A stretch of 64,000 nucleotides of DNA, from NCBI RefSeq assembly GCF_040719375.1, contig NZ_JBFDTP010000002.1:2604001-2668000 (forward strand), written 5' to 3'. Numbering within the stretch: position 1 is the stretch's first letter; each line of letters begins with the position of its first letter. Under the pieces are notes generated by a model. That model saw only the letters and a program-made list of their open reading frames with translations, did not search any database and was not told where the DNA came from. The translations under genes were made by a program, and so were the position numbers. Source of the DNA: Clostridium sp. AN503 (GTDB taxonomy: Bacteria; Bacillota; Clostridia; Lachnospirales; Lachnospiraceae). Positions 35,810 to 44,028 of this stretch are shown one piece after another.

Positions 35810-36372
35810 ATTTTTATAGTTTTTGCTGTCAAAAAACCCACGATTTCACAGTTTTTAGGCAGTTTCCTCGTTATTTTTTAAACGAGATTCTTTCTTTGTC
35901 AAATTACCTTGTTTTTACAAAAAAACAATCCAAATCCAACAGACGGAATTCCTCACGGGAACATCGGTTTTTACAGCCAGCCCCCCGGAGAACAGGATTT
36001 TTCGCCTCAACCAGATTGTGAAAATTTTATTTAAATAATATGGTCTTTCTGCTATTTTATGAGAATACATGATGTTTTATAGTTTTTACTTATTAATACT
36101 TATAAGTTTTTCGTGATATCTGTGAGATTTAAAAGTTTTGAAATTTTTTTTAATCTTTTGCAATAAAACATATCCGTACTGCATTAATCTATTGAACGGA
36201 TGAAAAGAGTTAAGTTCCGCGACAGAAAACAAGGCAAAAAACATATCAAGAAAAGAAAACATGAAACTTTTTCGAAATCCCTTGATGCATTACACTCTAT
36301 CACACCCGCCGCGTTATCCGTCAAGGAGCGAGACCATTTTCAAAAGACCTTAAAAATTAGGGTTGCAACCAA
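35810..36372. other. Long AT-rich intergenic region
   Basis: No convincing gene is seen on either strand. A short inverted repeat CTCGTT/AACGAG lies near 35867-35886. Open frames here lack SD sequences and run through the terminator. No known RNA family was recognised. Confidence 0.5.
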
Positions 36373-36414
36373 AAGAAGCACTGTATGTATGCTAACATGC
36401 AGTGCTTCTTTTTA
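36373..36414. terminator. Bidirectional terminator downstream of the carbohydrate operon
   Basis: GAAGCACTG and CAGTGCTTC form a 9-bp stem around a 16-base loop. It is followed by TTTTTA on the plus strand and TTTTGG on the minus strand. It lies about 110 bases beyond the PfkB kinase stop, so it most likely ends the minus-strand carbohydrate operon. Confidence 0.8.
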
Positions 36415-36424
36415 TGTACCTCCG

Positions 36425-36521
36425 GCGGGTATCAGCCCCAGCGGGTGTCAGCCCCAGCGGGTGTCAGCCCCAGCGGGTATCCGCTCCGGCAGGTATCAAC
36501 CTTTGTCGGGTATCAGCCCCT
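36425..36521. repeat. 16-bp tandem repeat array, six units
   Basis: Units of GCGGGTRTCAGCCCCA: units 1-3 (36425-36472) are nearly identical, units 4-6 are progressively diverged, and the last is 17 bases. It sits in the 3' untranslated part of the carbohydrate operon between the kinase stop and the terminator. No spacers, so it is not a CRISPR array. Confidence 0.85.
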
Positions 36522-36526
36522 GACCG

Positions 36527-37486
36527 TCATCCCAGCATTCTCTCCACTTCCCGCTCTGTCGGGATCGCCGGGATCCCGCCGCGCTTCTGTACGCAGAGGG
36601 CGGCAACCGCATTGCCGAACCGGGCAAACCGGGTCAGATCATCCTTATCAAGTTCTTCCGGACGTTTTTTACAGGTTATATACCGGCTCAGAAATCCTCC
36701 CCAGAAGGAATCCCCCGCCCCGGTGGTATCGACCGCATCCACCTGAAAGCCCGGCACCTGCACGCAGCCTGTACGCGACGCCACATAGACGCCGTCACCT
36801 CCCAGGGTCACTGCCACCAGAGCCGGCCCCTTTGTTAACAGCTTTTGCGCAGCCTTCCGGTAATCACCCAGGCCGGTAAGCAGAAAGCTCTCCTCATCAG
36901 AAACTTTCATCATATCCGCGTGTGTCACCATCTTAAACATCTCCGATACAGCCGCATCCCTGCCCCGCCAGAGTGACTCCCGGTAGTTGGGATCATAGGA
37001 TATAACGGCTCCTCCGCTTTTTGCAATGCGAACCGCCTCATAGGTGGCGGATCTGGAGGGTTCGTCCGTCAGGGAAAGAGAACCGATATGGAATACTGAC
37101 GCTGACTTAAGCAATTCCGGTTTCAGCTCCTCCGGCTTCAGCATGGTGTCCGCCCCCGGCTTTCTGGCGAAGGCAAATTCCCGCTCTCCGTTTTTCCCGA
37201 TCCCCACAAACGCCAGGGTCGTGAAGACCTCCCGGTCCAGGATCAGGCCCGAGGTATCGATCCCCTCCCCCTCCAGCGTCTCTTTCAGGAATTGTCCGTG
37301 CATATCGGCGCCCACCTTCCCGATAAAAGCAGTCCTGCCTCCCATATGACTGACCGCCGTCAAAAGATTGGCCGGCGCACCGCCCGGATTCTGTTCAAAC
37401 AGCCTCTGGCCTCCGGCGCTTTTTCCCGCGTCGGTAAAATCGATCAGCAGTTCGCCAAGTCCGATCACATCAAATCTTTTTTCCAT
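36527..37486 (-). CDS. PfkB-family carbohydrate kinase (fructokinase-like)
   Basis: 319 residues from the ATG at 37486 (SD GGAGG; two bases after the VOC stop). Ribokinase-fold sugar kinase: N-terminal IGLGELLIDF, GGAPANLLTAVSHMGG, and the catalytic/anion-hole motif DTTGAGDSFWGGFL with the catalytic Asp near residue 255 (approximate). It closely resembles fructokinases, so it probably phosphorylates the keto-sugar made by the dehydrogenase two genes upstream. Last gene of the operon. Confidence 0.92.
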   Translation of the reverse strand: MEKRFDVIGLGELLIDFTDAGKSAGGQRLFEQNPGGAPANLLTAVSHMGGRTAFIGKVGADMHGQFLKETLEGEGIDTSGLILDREVFTTLAFVGIGKNGEREFAFARKPGADTMLKPEELKPELLKSASVFHIGSLSLTDEPSRSATYEAVRIAKSGGAVISYDPNYRESLWRGRDAAVSEMFKMVTHADMMKVSDEESFLLTGLGDYRKAAQKLLTKGPALVAVTLGGDGVYVASRTGCVQVPGFQVDAVDTTGAGDSFWGGFLSRYITCKKRPEELDKDDLTRFARFGNAVAALCVQKRGGIPAIPTEREVERMLG

Positions 37487-37487
37487 T

Positions 37488-37886
37488 CTATGCCTCCAGC
37501 TTCTGGCAGAACTCAATCCGCTCCCTGTTTGGCCCCTGGATCATAAAAAATCTTACCCCATGCTCCCAGAACGGCAGAAACATGATCCCGGGTGTCAGGC
37601 ACGTGTATCCGTTTTCTTTTATGTATCCGTACATGGTGTCGATGTCCGCCACCTCCAGGGCTACATGCTGGTATGCGCCGTCCGCCATTGCCGCAGCACC
37701 GTTTTCAAAGGTCTCTATGCAATAATTGCCCATCTGCAAAAATGCAACGTCCTCCCCTGCTTCCTCATTGGGGGTCTTTAGAATCACCTCAAACCCAAGG
37801 GCCTTATAAAAATCCACGGTTTTTCCCAGATCATTGGTGGGTATCCCCACATGAGCAAGTCCCAAAATCTGTTTTTTTAGTTCCAT
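37488..37886 (-). CDS. VOC (glyoxalase/dioxygenase) superfamily protein
   Basis: 132 residues with two beta-alpha-beta-beta-beta modules. LAHVGIPTNDLGKTVDFYKALGF supplies the first metal-ligand position (His12), YQHVALEVADID the second-half His, and RIEFCQ the terminal Glu. The family includes glyoxalases, epimerases and dioxygenases acting on small metabolites; the activity here is unknown. Its place between a dehydrogenase and a sugar kinase suggests an isomerase or epimerase step on the same carbohydrate (inference). Confidence 0.85.
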   Translation of the reverse strand: MELKKQILGLAHVGIPTNDLGKTVDFYKALGFEVILKTPNEEAGEDVAFLQMGNYCIETFENGAAAMADGAYQHVALEVADIDTMYGYIKENGYTCLTPGIMFLPFWEHGVRFFMIQGPNRERIEFCQKLEA

Positions 37887-37890
37887 ATTC

Positions 37891-38916
37891 TCACTCCTGT
37901 ACGTTGATCAGAACCTTCATGGTGGTTTCCCGGTTATCGTCGATATACTCATACGCTTTTTTGTAATCACGGAACGCGAATGCATTGGAGATCAGGGGCC
38001 GCAAATGCACACGCCCTTCATTGACCAGGCGGATCGCATCCACATAGTCGTCGTGACGGTACATCATCGTACTCTTGATATCCAGCTCATGATCGTTGGC
38101 AACCGCCAGATCCACCTGGGCCATACCTGCGAACACAGCCACCAGGACGATAATGCTGCCTTTTCTTGCGTACTTGATGGCCTGGCCCATGGTAATATTA
38201 TTCCCGGCGCAGTCGTAGATCACATCCGCCTTGTCAGGCCCGAACGCCTCCGTCATGGCCTCTCCAAAATCGGTGTTCCTGGTGTTAACGCACGCGTCGA
38301 TTCCACATTCCTTCGCTTTTTCCAGCCGCAGATCACTGACATCGGTGATCATGACTTTCGCCGCTCCCATGCCCTTCGCCGCCTGTGCCACCAGGTTGCC
38401 GATCGGACCGGCGCCGATGACCGCAATATTCATGCCAGCTACATTTCCCACCTGCTTTACCCCATGTACGGCTACGGCAAGGGGCTCGATCATCGCGCCC
38501 TCCTCAAAGGACATCTCCTCTGGGATCGGCGTCACCTTAGAAGCGTCTACGGCGAAATACTCCGACGCGGTACCGGTGGTCTGGAACCCCATCACCTTCA
38601 GCTCCTCGCAGAGATTGTATTTCCCATGACGGCACGGATGGCAGTTCCCGCAATACACCTGCGGCTCTATGGTCACCTTCTGTCCCACCTTTAAATCCTC
38701 CACGCCTTCTCCCACAGCCGTGATCTGGCCTGACACCTCGTGCCCCTGTGTGACCGGGTAAGAGGTAAACGGGTGCTCCCCGTGATACACATGGATATCG
38801 GAACCACAGATGCCGATATTCATGATCTTGACCAGAACCTGCCCGGCTTTCACCTCCGGCACCGGAACCTCCTGAAACATAATCTCACCTGGTTTTGTCA
38901 TAACCTGCTGCAACAT
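37891..38916 (-). CDS. Zinc-dependent polyol/threonine-type dehydrogenase
   Basis: Medium-chain alcohol dehydrogenase, about 341 residues. Catalytic zinc ligands lie in GICGSDIH and GHE, structural zinc in CGNCHPCRHGKYNLC, and the Rossmann motif is GAGPIGNLVAQ with an Asp after the second strand (ITDVSD), indicating NAD+ preference. It resembles sorbitol and L-threonine/L-idonate dehydrogenases and most likely oxidises a polyol or sugar acid. Start chosen at 38916, where AAGGAGG is 8 bases upstream; an ATG two codons earlier is only 2 bases from the SD. Confidence 0.9.
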   Translation of the reverse strand: MLQQVMTKPGEIMFQEVPVPEVKAGQVLVKIMNIGICGSDIHVYHGEHPFTSYPVTQGHEVSGQITAVGEGVEDLKVGQKVTIEPQVYCGNCHPCRHGKYNLCEELKVMGFQTTGTASEYFAVDASKVTPIPEEMSFEEGAMIEPLAVAVHGVKQVGNVAGMNIAVIGAGPIGNLVAQAAKGMGAAKVMITDVSDLRLEKAKECGIDACVNTRNTDFGEAMTEAFGPDKADVIYDCAGNNITMGQAIKYARKGSIIVLVAVFAGMAQVDLAVANDHELDIKSTMMYRHDDYVDAIRLVNEGRVHLRPLISNAFAFRDYKKAYEYIDDNRETTMKVLINVQE

Positions 38917-38997
38917 AGTCATATCCTCCTTATTTTTAAATTGTCCAATTGGTTTACCTTGTCTTTTCTGAAACACAGGCAGGTATCCTGCCTCCCG

Positions 38998-39948
38998 TTA
39001 TGCTTTCTGGGTCCGGTTCAGCTTCTGATAGCAGTCGAAGCCCACCGCCAGCATCAGGATCACGCCCTTCACCACCATCTGGGCATAGGAGCTGACATCC
39101 ATGAGCACCATGCCGTTGCTCAAAAAGCCGATGATCAGCACGCCGGCAAACACATTGGATATCTTCCCGGAACCTCCGGTAACGCTGACGCCGCCCAGTA
39201 CGACTGCTGTGATCACATCGAACTCATACCCCTTGCCTGCCGTCGGCTGCCCGGAGTTGGTCCTGGACAGCATGACGATACCGGCAATACCCGCAAATAA
39301 CCCGGACAGGGCGTAAACCATGTATTTGATATTCTTTACCCGGATGCCGGACAGCTCCGCCGCCTCCTCGTTGCCTCCCACCGCATAGATATATCTGCCA
39401 AAATAGGATTTCACCAGTATAAACGCGCCGATCAGGAATGCGATCACAAGCAGGATGACCGGAAACGGGATCACGCTCATATATCCCTGGCCGATAAAGG
39501 AAAAGGCTTTGGAGAACCCGAAGATCGGGATACCGCCGCAGATTATGTAGGCCAGGCCCTCAAAGATCGTCTGCGTGGCGAAGGTCACGATCAGAGCCGG
39601 CATCTTTAAGTTTGCGATGATGACGCCGTTTAAGAATCCGATCAGTGTGCTTGCCATCATGGCGATCAGGATGGCCGCCCACATGTTCATCCCCAGCTTG
39701 ACCATGAAAAACGCCGCGATGATATTAACAAAGGTAATGACCGAGCCGGTGGAAAGATCGATCCCCCCGGTCAGGATCACCATGGTCATGCCCACCGACG
39801 CGATCCCCAGCACCGCCACCTGCCTGGCTATGTTCAGCAGGTTCTTCATGGTGCAGAAGGTATCGGTCGATATGGTAAAAAACAAAAACAATGCGATCAT
39901 TACTACATAAATGGCTCTCTCTTTCAAAAAACGAACTGCTCTATCCAT
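38998..39948 (-). CDS. Ribose-type ABC transporter permease (RbsC-like)
   Basis: 316 residues, 8-10 membrane helices. Family motifs: LTGGIDLSTGSVITFVNI, NGVIIANLKMPALIVTFATQ and VTAVVLGGVSVTGGSGKISNVFAGVL (shown in part). Forms the sugar channel with the two-domain ATPase encoded just upstream; the stop/start junction is TAATG. Confidence 0.95.
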   Translation of the reverse strand: MDRAVRFLKERAIYVVMIALFLFFTISTDTFCTMKNLLNIARQVAVLGIASVGMTMVILTGGIDLSTGSVITFVNIIAAFFMVKLGMNMWAAILIAMMASTLIGFLNGVIIANLKMPALIVTFATQTIFEGLAYIICGGIPIFGFSKAFSFIGQGYMSVIPFPVILLVIAFLIGAFILVKSYFGRYIYAVGGNEEAAELSGIRVKNIKYMVYALSGLFAGIAGIVMLSRTNSGQPTAGKGYEFDVITAVVLGGVSVTGGSGKISNVFAGVLIIGFLSNGMVLMDVSSYAQMVVKGVILMLAVGFDCYQKLNRTQKA

Positions 39949-41447
39949 TACACTCCCTCCACTTTCGACGCAAACGCCATAATCGTTTCCTGCTTAAACT
40001 CGGACTTGCCAAGCTCCCCTGTGATCCTGCCCTCCGACAGGACAATGATCCGGTCCGACATGCCCATCAGCTCCTCCATCTCAGAGGAGATCAGGAAAAT
40101 GGTCTTTCCGCTCTCCACCATCTCGTTCATCAGCTTGTAGATCTCGTACTTTGCTCCAATATCGATGCCTCTGGTGGGCTCATCAAAAATGATGAACTCC
40201 GAATTAGCCGCCATCCATTTGCCCAGGATCACCTTCTGCTGGTTTCCGCCGCTCAGATTTTTCACAAGCTGTTTCACGGTGGGCGTTTTGATCCTTAGGT
40301 CGGCCCGGTACTTTTCAGCGATCCGTTCTTCCTCCCTGCGGTTTACCACGGTGCCTTTTGATATCCGCTTAAAGATCGGCATATTGATGTTGGTCTTGAT
40401 ATCCATCTCCAACAGCGCGCCCTGCTGCTTCCGGTCCTCCGGCACCAGGGTGATCCCCAGGCCAATGGCTTCTCTGGGGCTTTTGGGGCGGATCTCCCTG
40501 CCCTTAAAAAGGATCTTTCCCTTTTTCACGCGGGCGGCTCCGAACATCATCTGAGCCAGTTCGGTCCTTCCGGCTCCCACCAGTCCCCCTACTCCCAGGA
40601 TCTCCCCTTTCCGCACAGAAAAGGATATATCCTTATCTCCATTACCCGTGACGTCCTGAAACTCCATCACGATCTCATCCTGAATGCAATTCTTCCGCTT
40701 GGGATAAGTCTCCGTCAGTTCTCTGCCCACCATCAGGGCCACCAGCTCATCCACGCAGGAATCCTTCGTGATCAGGGTCGTCACGTACTCCCCGTCCCGC
40801 AGCACCGTGATCCGGTCCGACAGGCGGAAGATCTCGTCTAAGCGATGGGATATGTAGATGATGGAAACCCCGTCGGCTTTCAGCTTCTCCACGATCTTCA
40901 TCATGCTCTCCACCTCCGCTTTCGTGAGGGGCGCGGAGGGTTCATCCATGATCAGGATATTGGCATTCTGCTGGATCGCCTTGGCGATCTCAACCATCTG
41001 CTGGTAACCTACCGTCAGATCTTTGACCATGGCCCTGGGATCGATCCTGATGTTAAGCTGCTCGAATACCTTGCGGGACTCCTCCTCCATGCGCTTCCGG
41101 TCGATGACGATCCCGTTCCGGATGGCTCTGCCTAGAAAGATATTCTCTGCCACAGACAGCTCCCCCACATTGTTAAATTCCTGGTAGATAATGGCGATCC
41201 CGTTCTCCGCGGCAAGCTTCGGCGTCATGGCTTTAAACCGTTTACCATTTACCACGATCTCTCCCTCGGTGGGAACCACCGCGCCGCTGCAGGTCTTGAT
41301 CAGCGTGGATTTCCCTGCCCCGTTCTCTCCGATCAGCGCGTGGATCTCACCCGGCCTCACCTTCAGGCTGACCCCGTTTAGGGCAGTGACGCCGGGATAT
41401 TTCTTCACGATGCCGTTTAGCTCTAATACATATTCTTCCTGTCCCAT
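39948..41447 (-). CDS. Ribose-type ABC transporter ATPase, two nucleotide-binding domains (RbsA-like)
   Basis: 499 residues. Domain 1 has canonical Walker A GENGAGKSTLIK, Walker B ILIMDEPSAPLT and a signature region VGYQQMVEIAKA. Domain 2 has the family-typical degenerate Walker A GGLVGAGRTEL but a good signature LSGGNQQKVILGKW and Walker B FIIFDEPTRGIDIGAK. It drives sugar import with the permease and the lipoprotein. Confidence 0.96.
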   Translation of the reverse strand: MGQEEYVLELNGIVKKYPGVTALNGVSLKVRPGEIHALIGENGAGKSTLIKTCSGAVVPTEGEIVVNGKRFKAMTPKLAAENGIAIIYQEFNNVGELSVAENIFLGRAIRNGIVIDRKRMEEESRKVFEQLNIRIDPRAMVKDLTVGYQQMVEIAKAIQQNANILIMDEPSAPLTKAEVESMMKIVEKLKADGVSIIYISHRLDEIFRLSDRITVLRDGEYVTTLITKDSCVDELVALMVGRELTETYPKRKNCIQDEIVMEFQDVTGNGDKDISFSVRKGEILGVGGLVGAGRTELAQMMFGAARVKKGKILFKGREIRPKSPREAIGLGITLVPEDRKQQGALLEMDIKTNINMPIFKRISKGTVVNRREEERIAEKYRADLRIKTPTVKQLVKNLSGGNQQKVILGKWMAANSEFIIFDEPTRGIDIGAKYEIYKLMNEMVESGKTIFLISSEMEELMGMSDRIIVLSEGRITGELGKSEFKQETIMAFASKVEGV

Positions 41448-41477
41448 GTTTCCCCTCCATTCTGTGGTTCTGCCGGA

Positions 41478-42509
41478 TTATTTGGAATAGAATTCATTGA
41501 CATTCTCCATGGTCACCGGGAAAATGTTTCGATATACGTTCTTGCCCTCCATGGTCTCTCCCTCGGATAAATCGGCTTCCGTAAAACCCTCTGCCGTGCC
41601 AAGCTTTGCCAGCATGTTATATACGGTCTCCCCGATCTTCTTCGGTGTGCCGGTGATGATCACGGACATCCGGTTGGCCTCCCCGTTTACCATGGCGGAC
41701 AACTCCTCGTTGGTGGCGTCAGCCGCGAAGATGCCAATATCATCTGTGATCTCCCCATTGGCCTTAAACGCTTCGTTAGCTCCCACCGCTCCGCCTCCGC
41801 CGATGCAGCAGACTACCCTGGTATCCGGGTTTGCCTGGAGGATCGTCTCCATGGCCGCCAGTCCTTCGTTTGCATCTATGGCCGGCTGCTGGGCCACTAC
41901 CTTCGCGTCTGGTGCCAGTTCCTTTAAGGCAGCCAGAATCCCGTTCTCACGCTCTAAAAGGATCTGGGTCTGGGGGTAATCCAGGACCGCCACATCACAT
42001 ACCCCGTCCGGGAACTTCTCCTTTATGAAGAGGGACGCCTGCTCACCGATCATATACCCCAGCGCTTCGTTGTCGATGATCCAGTTTAAATCTGTGTTCT
42101 CCATCTCATTGTCCCAGCACATCACCTTGATCCCCGCGTCCCGCGCTCCGGCGCAGACCGTCTCGATTGCGTTGGGATCTGATGGATTCACCATGATCAC
42201 GTCGCAGCCGCTGCTGATATAGTTTTCGATCTGCTCGATCTGCTTCGCCGAATTGTCCTCGCAGGACATGTAGGTCAGTTCGTTGCCCTCCGCCTTTGCC
42301 AACTCCTGCATGGTGGAGCAGGCGCCTGCCCATACCTGGTTGCTGAGGCTCTGGACCGTGACCCCGATCCGGATGCTGCCGTCCTCTGCTCCTTTCCGCT
42401 CTGTCTGGGCGCCTGCCGCCCCCGCCGGTTCCGGTCCGTAGGAACACCCGCTCAGTGCCGACACCGCCAATACCCCGCTCAAACATAATACTGCCAGACT
42501 TTTTTTCAT
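41478..42509 (-). CDS. Ribose-type ABC transporter sugar-binding lipoprotein (RbsB-like)
   Basis: 343 residues. Lipoprotein signal with ALSGC (Cys22), then a type I periplasmic binding fold (IRIGVTVQSLSNQVWAGACSTMQELAK; DVIMVNPSDPNAIETV; VMCWDNEMENTD). First structural gene of the carbohydrate operon, behind a consensus promoter and a putative ROK operator. The ligand is not deducible; sugars or polyols are typical. Confidence 0.94.
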   Translation of the reverse strand: MKKSLAVLCLSGVLAVSALSGCSYGPEPAGAAGAQTERKGAEDGSIRIGVTVQSLSNQVWAGACSTMQELAKAEGNELTYMSCEDNSAKQIEQIENYISSGCDVIMVNPSDPNAIETVCAGARDAGIKVMCWDNEMENTDLNWIIDNEALGYMIGEQASLFIKEKFPDGVCDVAVLDYPQTQILLERENGILAALKELAPDAKVVAQQPAIDANEGLAAMETILQANPDTRVVCCIGGGGAVGANEAFKANGEITDDIGIFAADATNEELSAMVNGEANRMSVIITGTPKKIGETVYNMLAKLGTAEGFTEADLSEGETMEGKNVYRNIFPVTMENVNEFYSK

Positions 42510-42548
42510 GTGATCACCCTCCGCTTTCTTGATTTGTTAAATACTTTT

Positions 42549-42566
42549 ATAAATCTTTTTATTAAA
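42549..42566. promoter_or_regulatory. Putative ROK operator at the sugar transporter operon
   Basis: ATAAATCTTTTTATTAAA matches the site in front of the ROK gene (43872-43889) at 16 of 18 positions. It lies 17 bases downstream of the -10 box, inside the start of the transcript, a typical repressor position. Confidence 0.7.
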
Positions 42567-42582
42567 GTGTTCTGTGATGTTG

Positions 42583-42611
42583 ATATTAGCACACTTCATA
42601 AGCAGTGTCAA
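42583..42611 (-). promoter_or_regulatory. Promoter of the carbohydrate operon
   Basis: Minus strand: perfect -35 TTGACA (42606-42611), 17-bp spacer, TAATAT (42583-42588). A second palindrome overlaps the -35. Confidence 0.85.
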
Positions 42612-42617
42612 GACACT
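42604..42617. promoter_or_regulatory. Palindrome over the -35 of the carbohydrate promoter
   Basis: AGTGTCAAGACACT, perfect 6-bp arms around AA, overlapping the -35. It is unlike the ROK site, so a second regulator may act here. Confidence 0.5.
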
Positions 42618-42677
42618 TTTTGACATCTTGTCTGGTTTTCACAAAGATACTTTTCTTTTTTAGATGATTTGCACAAA

Positions 42678-42718
42678 AAAATGTCCGTATTGTTTTCAAA
42701 CCTCCAATACAGACATTT
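42678..42718 (-). terminator. Terminator of the ROK regulator gene
   Basis: ATGTCCGTATTG/CAATACAGACAT stem (12 bp, one G-U), extended by flanking A-T pairs, with TTTTTTTG following on the minus strand. Confidence 0.85.
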
Positions 42719-42744
42719 CTATACTATTTTTGCTGTTTTATGTT

Positions 42745-43857
42745 CTATCTCAACTGTCCTACAAACTTATCAATAAAATGCCAGGCGGCTCCCACAGCCG
42801 ATCCCTCTTTTTTATAAATGCAATTCTTTAAATAACTGACATCGCTGTCAAACAGATTATAGGCCAATACCTTTTTTCCAAGTTCAAACATATGGCCTTC
42901 CATATATCCGCCCACATAACCGCCCAGTATGATATTGGTATCATAAGCCATGCGAAGATTGGTGATCACTATGGCCAGATAGTCCAGATATTCTTCCCAT
43001 ACAGAAAGCGCCTGTGACTCACGGCGGTTTACCCGTTCCATAAAGCTCTCCAGGGTGTCTCCTGTAGCGGAGGTCAGGACCAGCGGCGAGCAATAGGCGT
43101 CGGCACAACCCTTCTTGCCGCAATAACAGGGTCTGCCACCGGGAACGATGATCATATGGCCGAACTCGCCTGCCTTCTGGCTGTTTCCGCGGAACAGAGA
43201 TCCGTTCATGCAGATGGCGCCGCCCACCGTGTTGCTTAAGGAGAGATAGACCGCATCCTCCTTTAAATGATTTTTCTCCGCCACCATGGCGGCGTTGGCA
43301 TCGTTTTCAAAATACGCCGGAAACGGCATCAACTGCTCCATGATCCTGAGACTGACATTCTCCAGTTTCAGAGCATGGGATTTTAACAGGACCTTATTCT
43401 GATTGTCCACAATTCCCGGAAGGGAGATACCGATCCCCAGGATCCGCTCCGAAGATACCCGGCTGACCGCGCAAAAGTCATCCAGCTCTGTCGCCAGCTC
43501 CCGGTAATAATCCGGACTGTTCTGGAACGTCTTACGCTTCCTCTGGCTGTTTAGAACTTCTCCCACCAGGTTCACAAACACCAGGCTGATATGGTTCGCA
43601 GTGATATCCAGCCCCAGAGCATATGCGGCATCGCCGTGTATTACAAGGGATTTGGCTTTTCTCCCGCCTGTGGATTCGTATTCGCCGGCCTCCTCCACAA
43701 TCCCCTGCTCCAACAGTTCTTTTGTGTTCTGAAGTACGGTTGGCATACTCAGATTGAGGACTTTCGAGATCTCCACCTTGGAGGCGTTGCCATTTTCCTG
43801 AATATAACGCACGATCTGCGCCTTGCTGTTCTCCCTGCTGTTTCCTGTCCTCTTCAT
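42745..43857 (-). CDS. ROK-family transcriptional repressor
   Basis: About 370 residues. The N-terminal winged HTH (NSRENSKAQIVRYIQENGNASKVEISKVLNLSMPTVLQN, shown in part) is followed by a ROK sugar-kinase-like domain (LGLDITANHISLVFVNLVG; FENDANAAMVAEKN). The zinc motif is CYCGKKGC. Start at 43857 rather than 43869 because GGTGG precedes it closely. It is monocistronic and codirectional with, and upstream of, the transporter operon. Matching palindromes at its own promoter and at the transporter promoter indicate autoregulation and control of that operon by a sugar inducer. Confidence 0.92.
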   Translation of the reverse strand: MKRTGNSRENSKAQIVRYIQENGNASKVEISKVLNLSMPTVLQNTKELLEQGIVEEAGEYESTGGRKAKSLVIHGDAAYALGLDITANHISLVFVNLVGEVLNSQRKRKTFQNSPDYYRELATELDDFCAVSRVSSERILGIGISLPGIVDNQNKVLLKSHALKLENVSLRIMEQLMPFPAYFENDANAAMVAEKNHLKEDAVYLSLSNTVGGAICMNGSLFRGNSQKAGEFGHMIIVPGGRPCYCGKKGCADAYCSPLVLTSATGDTLESFMERVNRRESQALSVWEEYLDYLAIVITNLRMAYDTNIILGGYVGGYMEGHMFELGKKVLAYNLFDSDVSYLKNCIYKKEGSAVGAAWHFIDKFVGQLR

Positions 43858-43871
43858 ATTTACCACCATTG

Positions 43872-43889
43872 ATAAAAGTTTTTATTAAA
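43872..43889. promoter_or_regulatory. Putative ROK autoregulatory operator
   Basis: ATAAAAGTTTTTATTAAA contains a perfect palindrome ATAAAA-GT-TTTTAT (43872-43885). It lies just downstream of the ROK -10 box and matches the transporter-operon site at 16 of 18 positions. Confidence 0.7.
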
Positions 43890-43892
43890 CTT

Positions 43893-43921
43893 ATCATAGA
43901 CCAGAAACCGTTTAATTACAA
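43893..43921 (-). promoter_or_regulatory. ROK gene promoter
   Basis: Minus strand: TTGTAA (43916-43921), 17-bp spacer, TATGAT (43893-43898). Confidence 0.7.
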
Positions 43922-43967
43922 GCTATTTTTTTGAAGAAACAGTTTTTCTATCTAAGCCTATAAAATA

Positions 43968-44002
43968 CAGCCGGACACCAGGTATTCCTGACCGTCCGGC
44001 TG
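43968..44002 (-). terminator. Terminator of the heat-shock operon
   Basis: CAGCCGGAC/GTCCGGCTG, a 9-bp GC-rich stem, with TATTTTATAGG following on the minus strand, 27 bases after dnaJ. Confidence 0.8.
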
Positions 44003-44028
44003 CATCCTTTCTCTATTCAGATATCCCT

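Noticed and set aside
36425..36521. CRISPR array
   Set aside because: Units are 16 bases in direct tandem with no spacers and no cas genes nearby.
36200..36523. 107-codon plus-strand frame before the tandem repeats
   Set aside because: No SD, it runs through a strong terminator and the repeat array, and its composition is not protein-like.
37488..37886. Assignment of the VOC gene as lactoylglutathione lyase
   Set aside because: The fold fits, but specificity residues cannot be judged and the operon context points to sugar metabolism.
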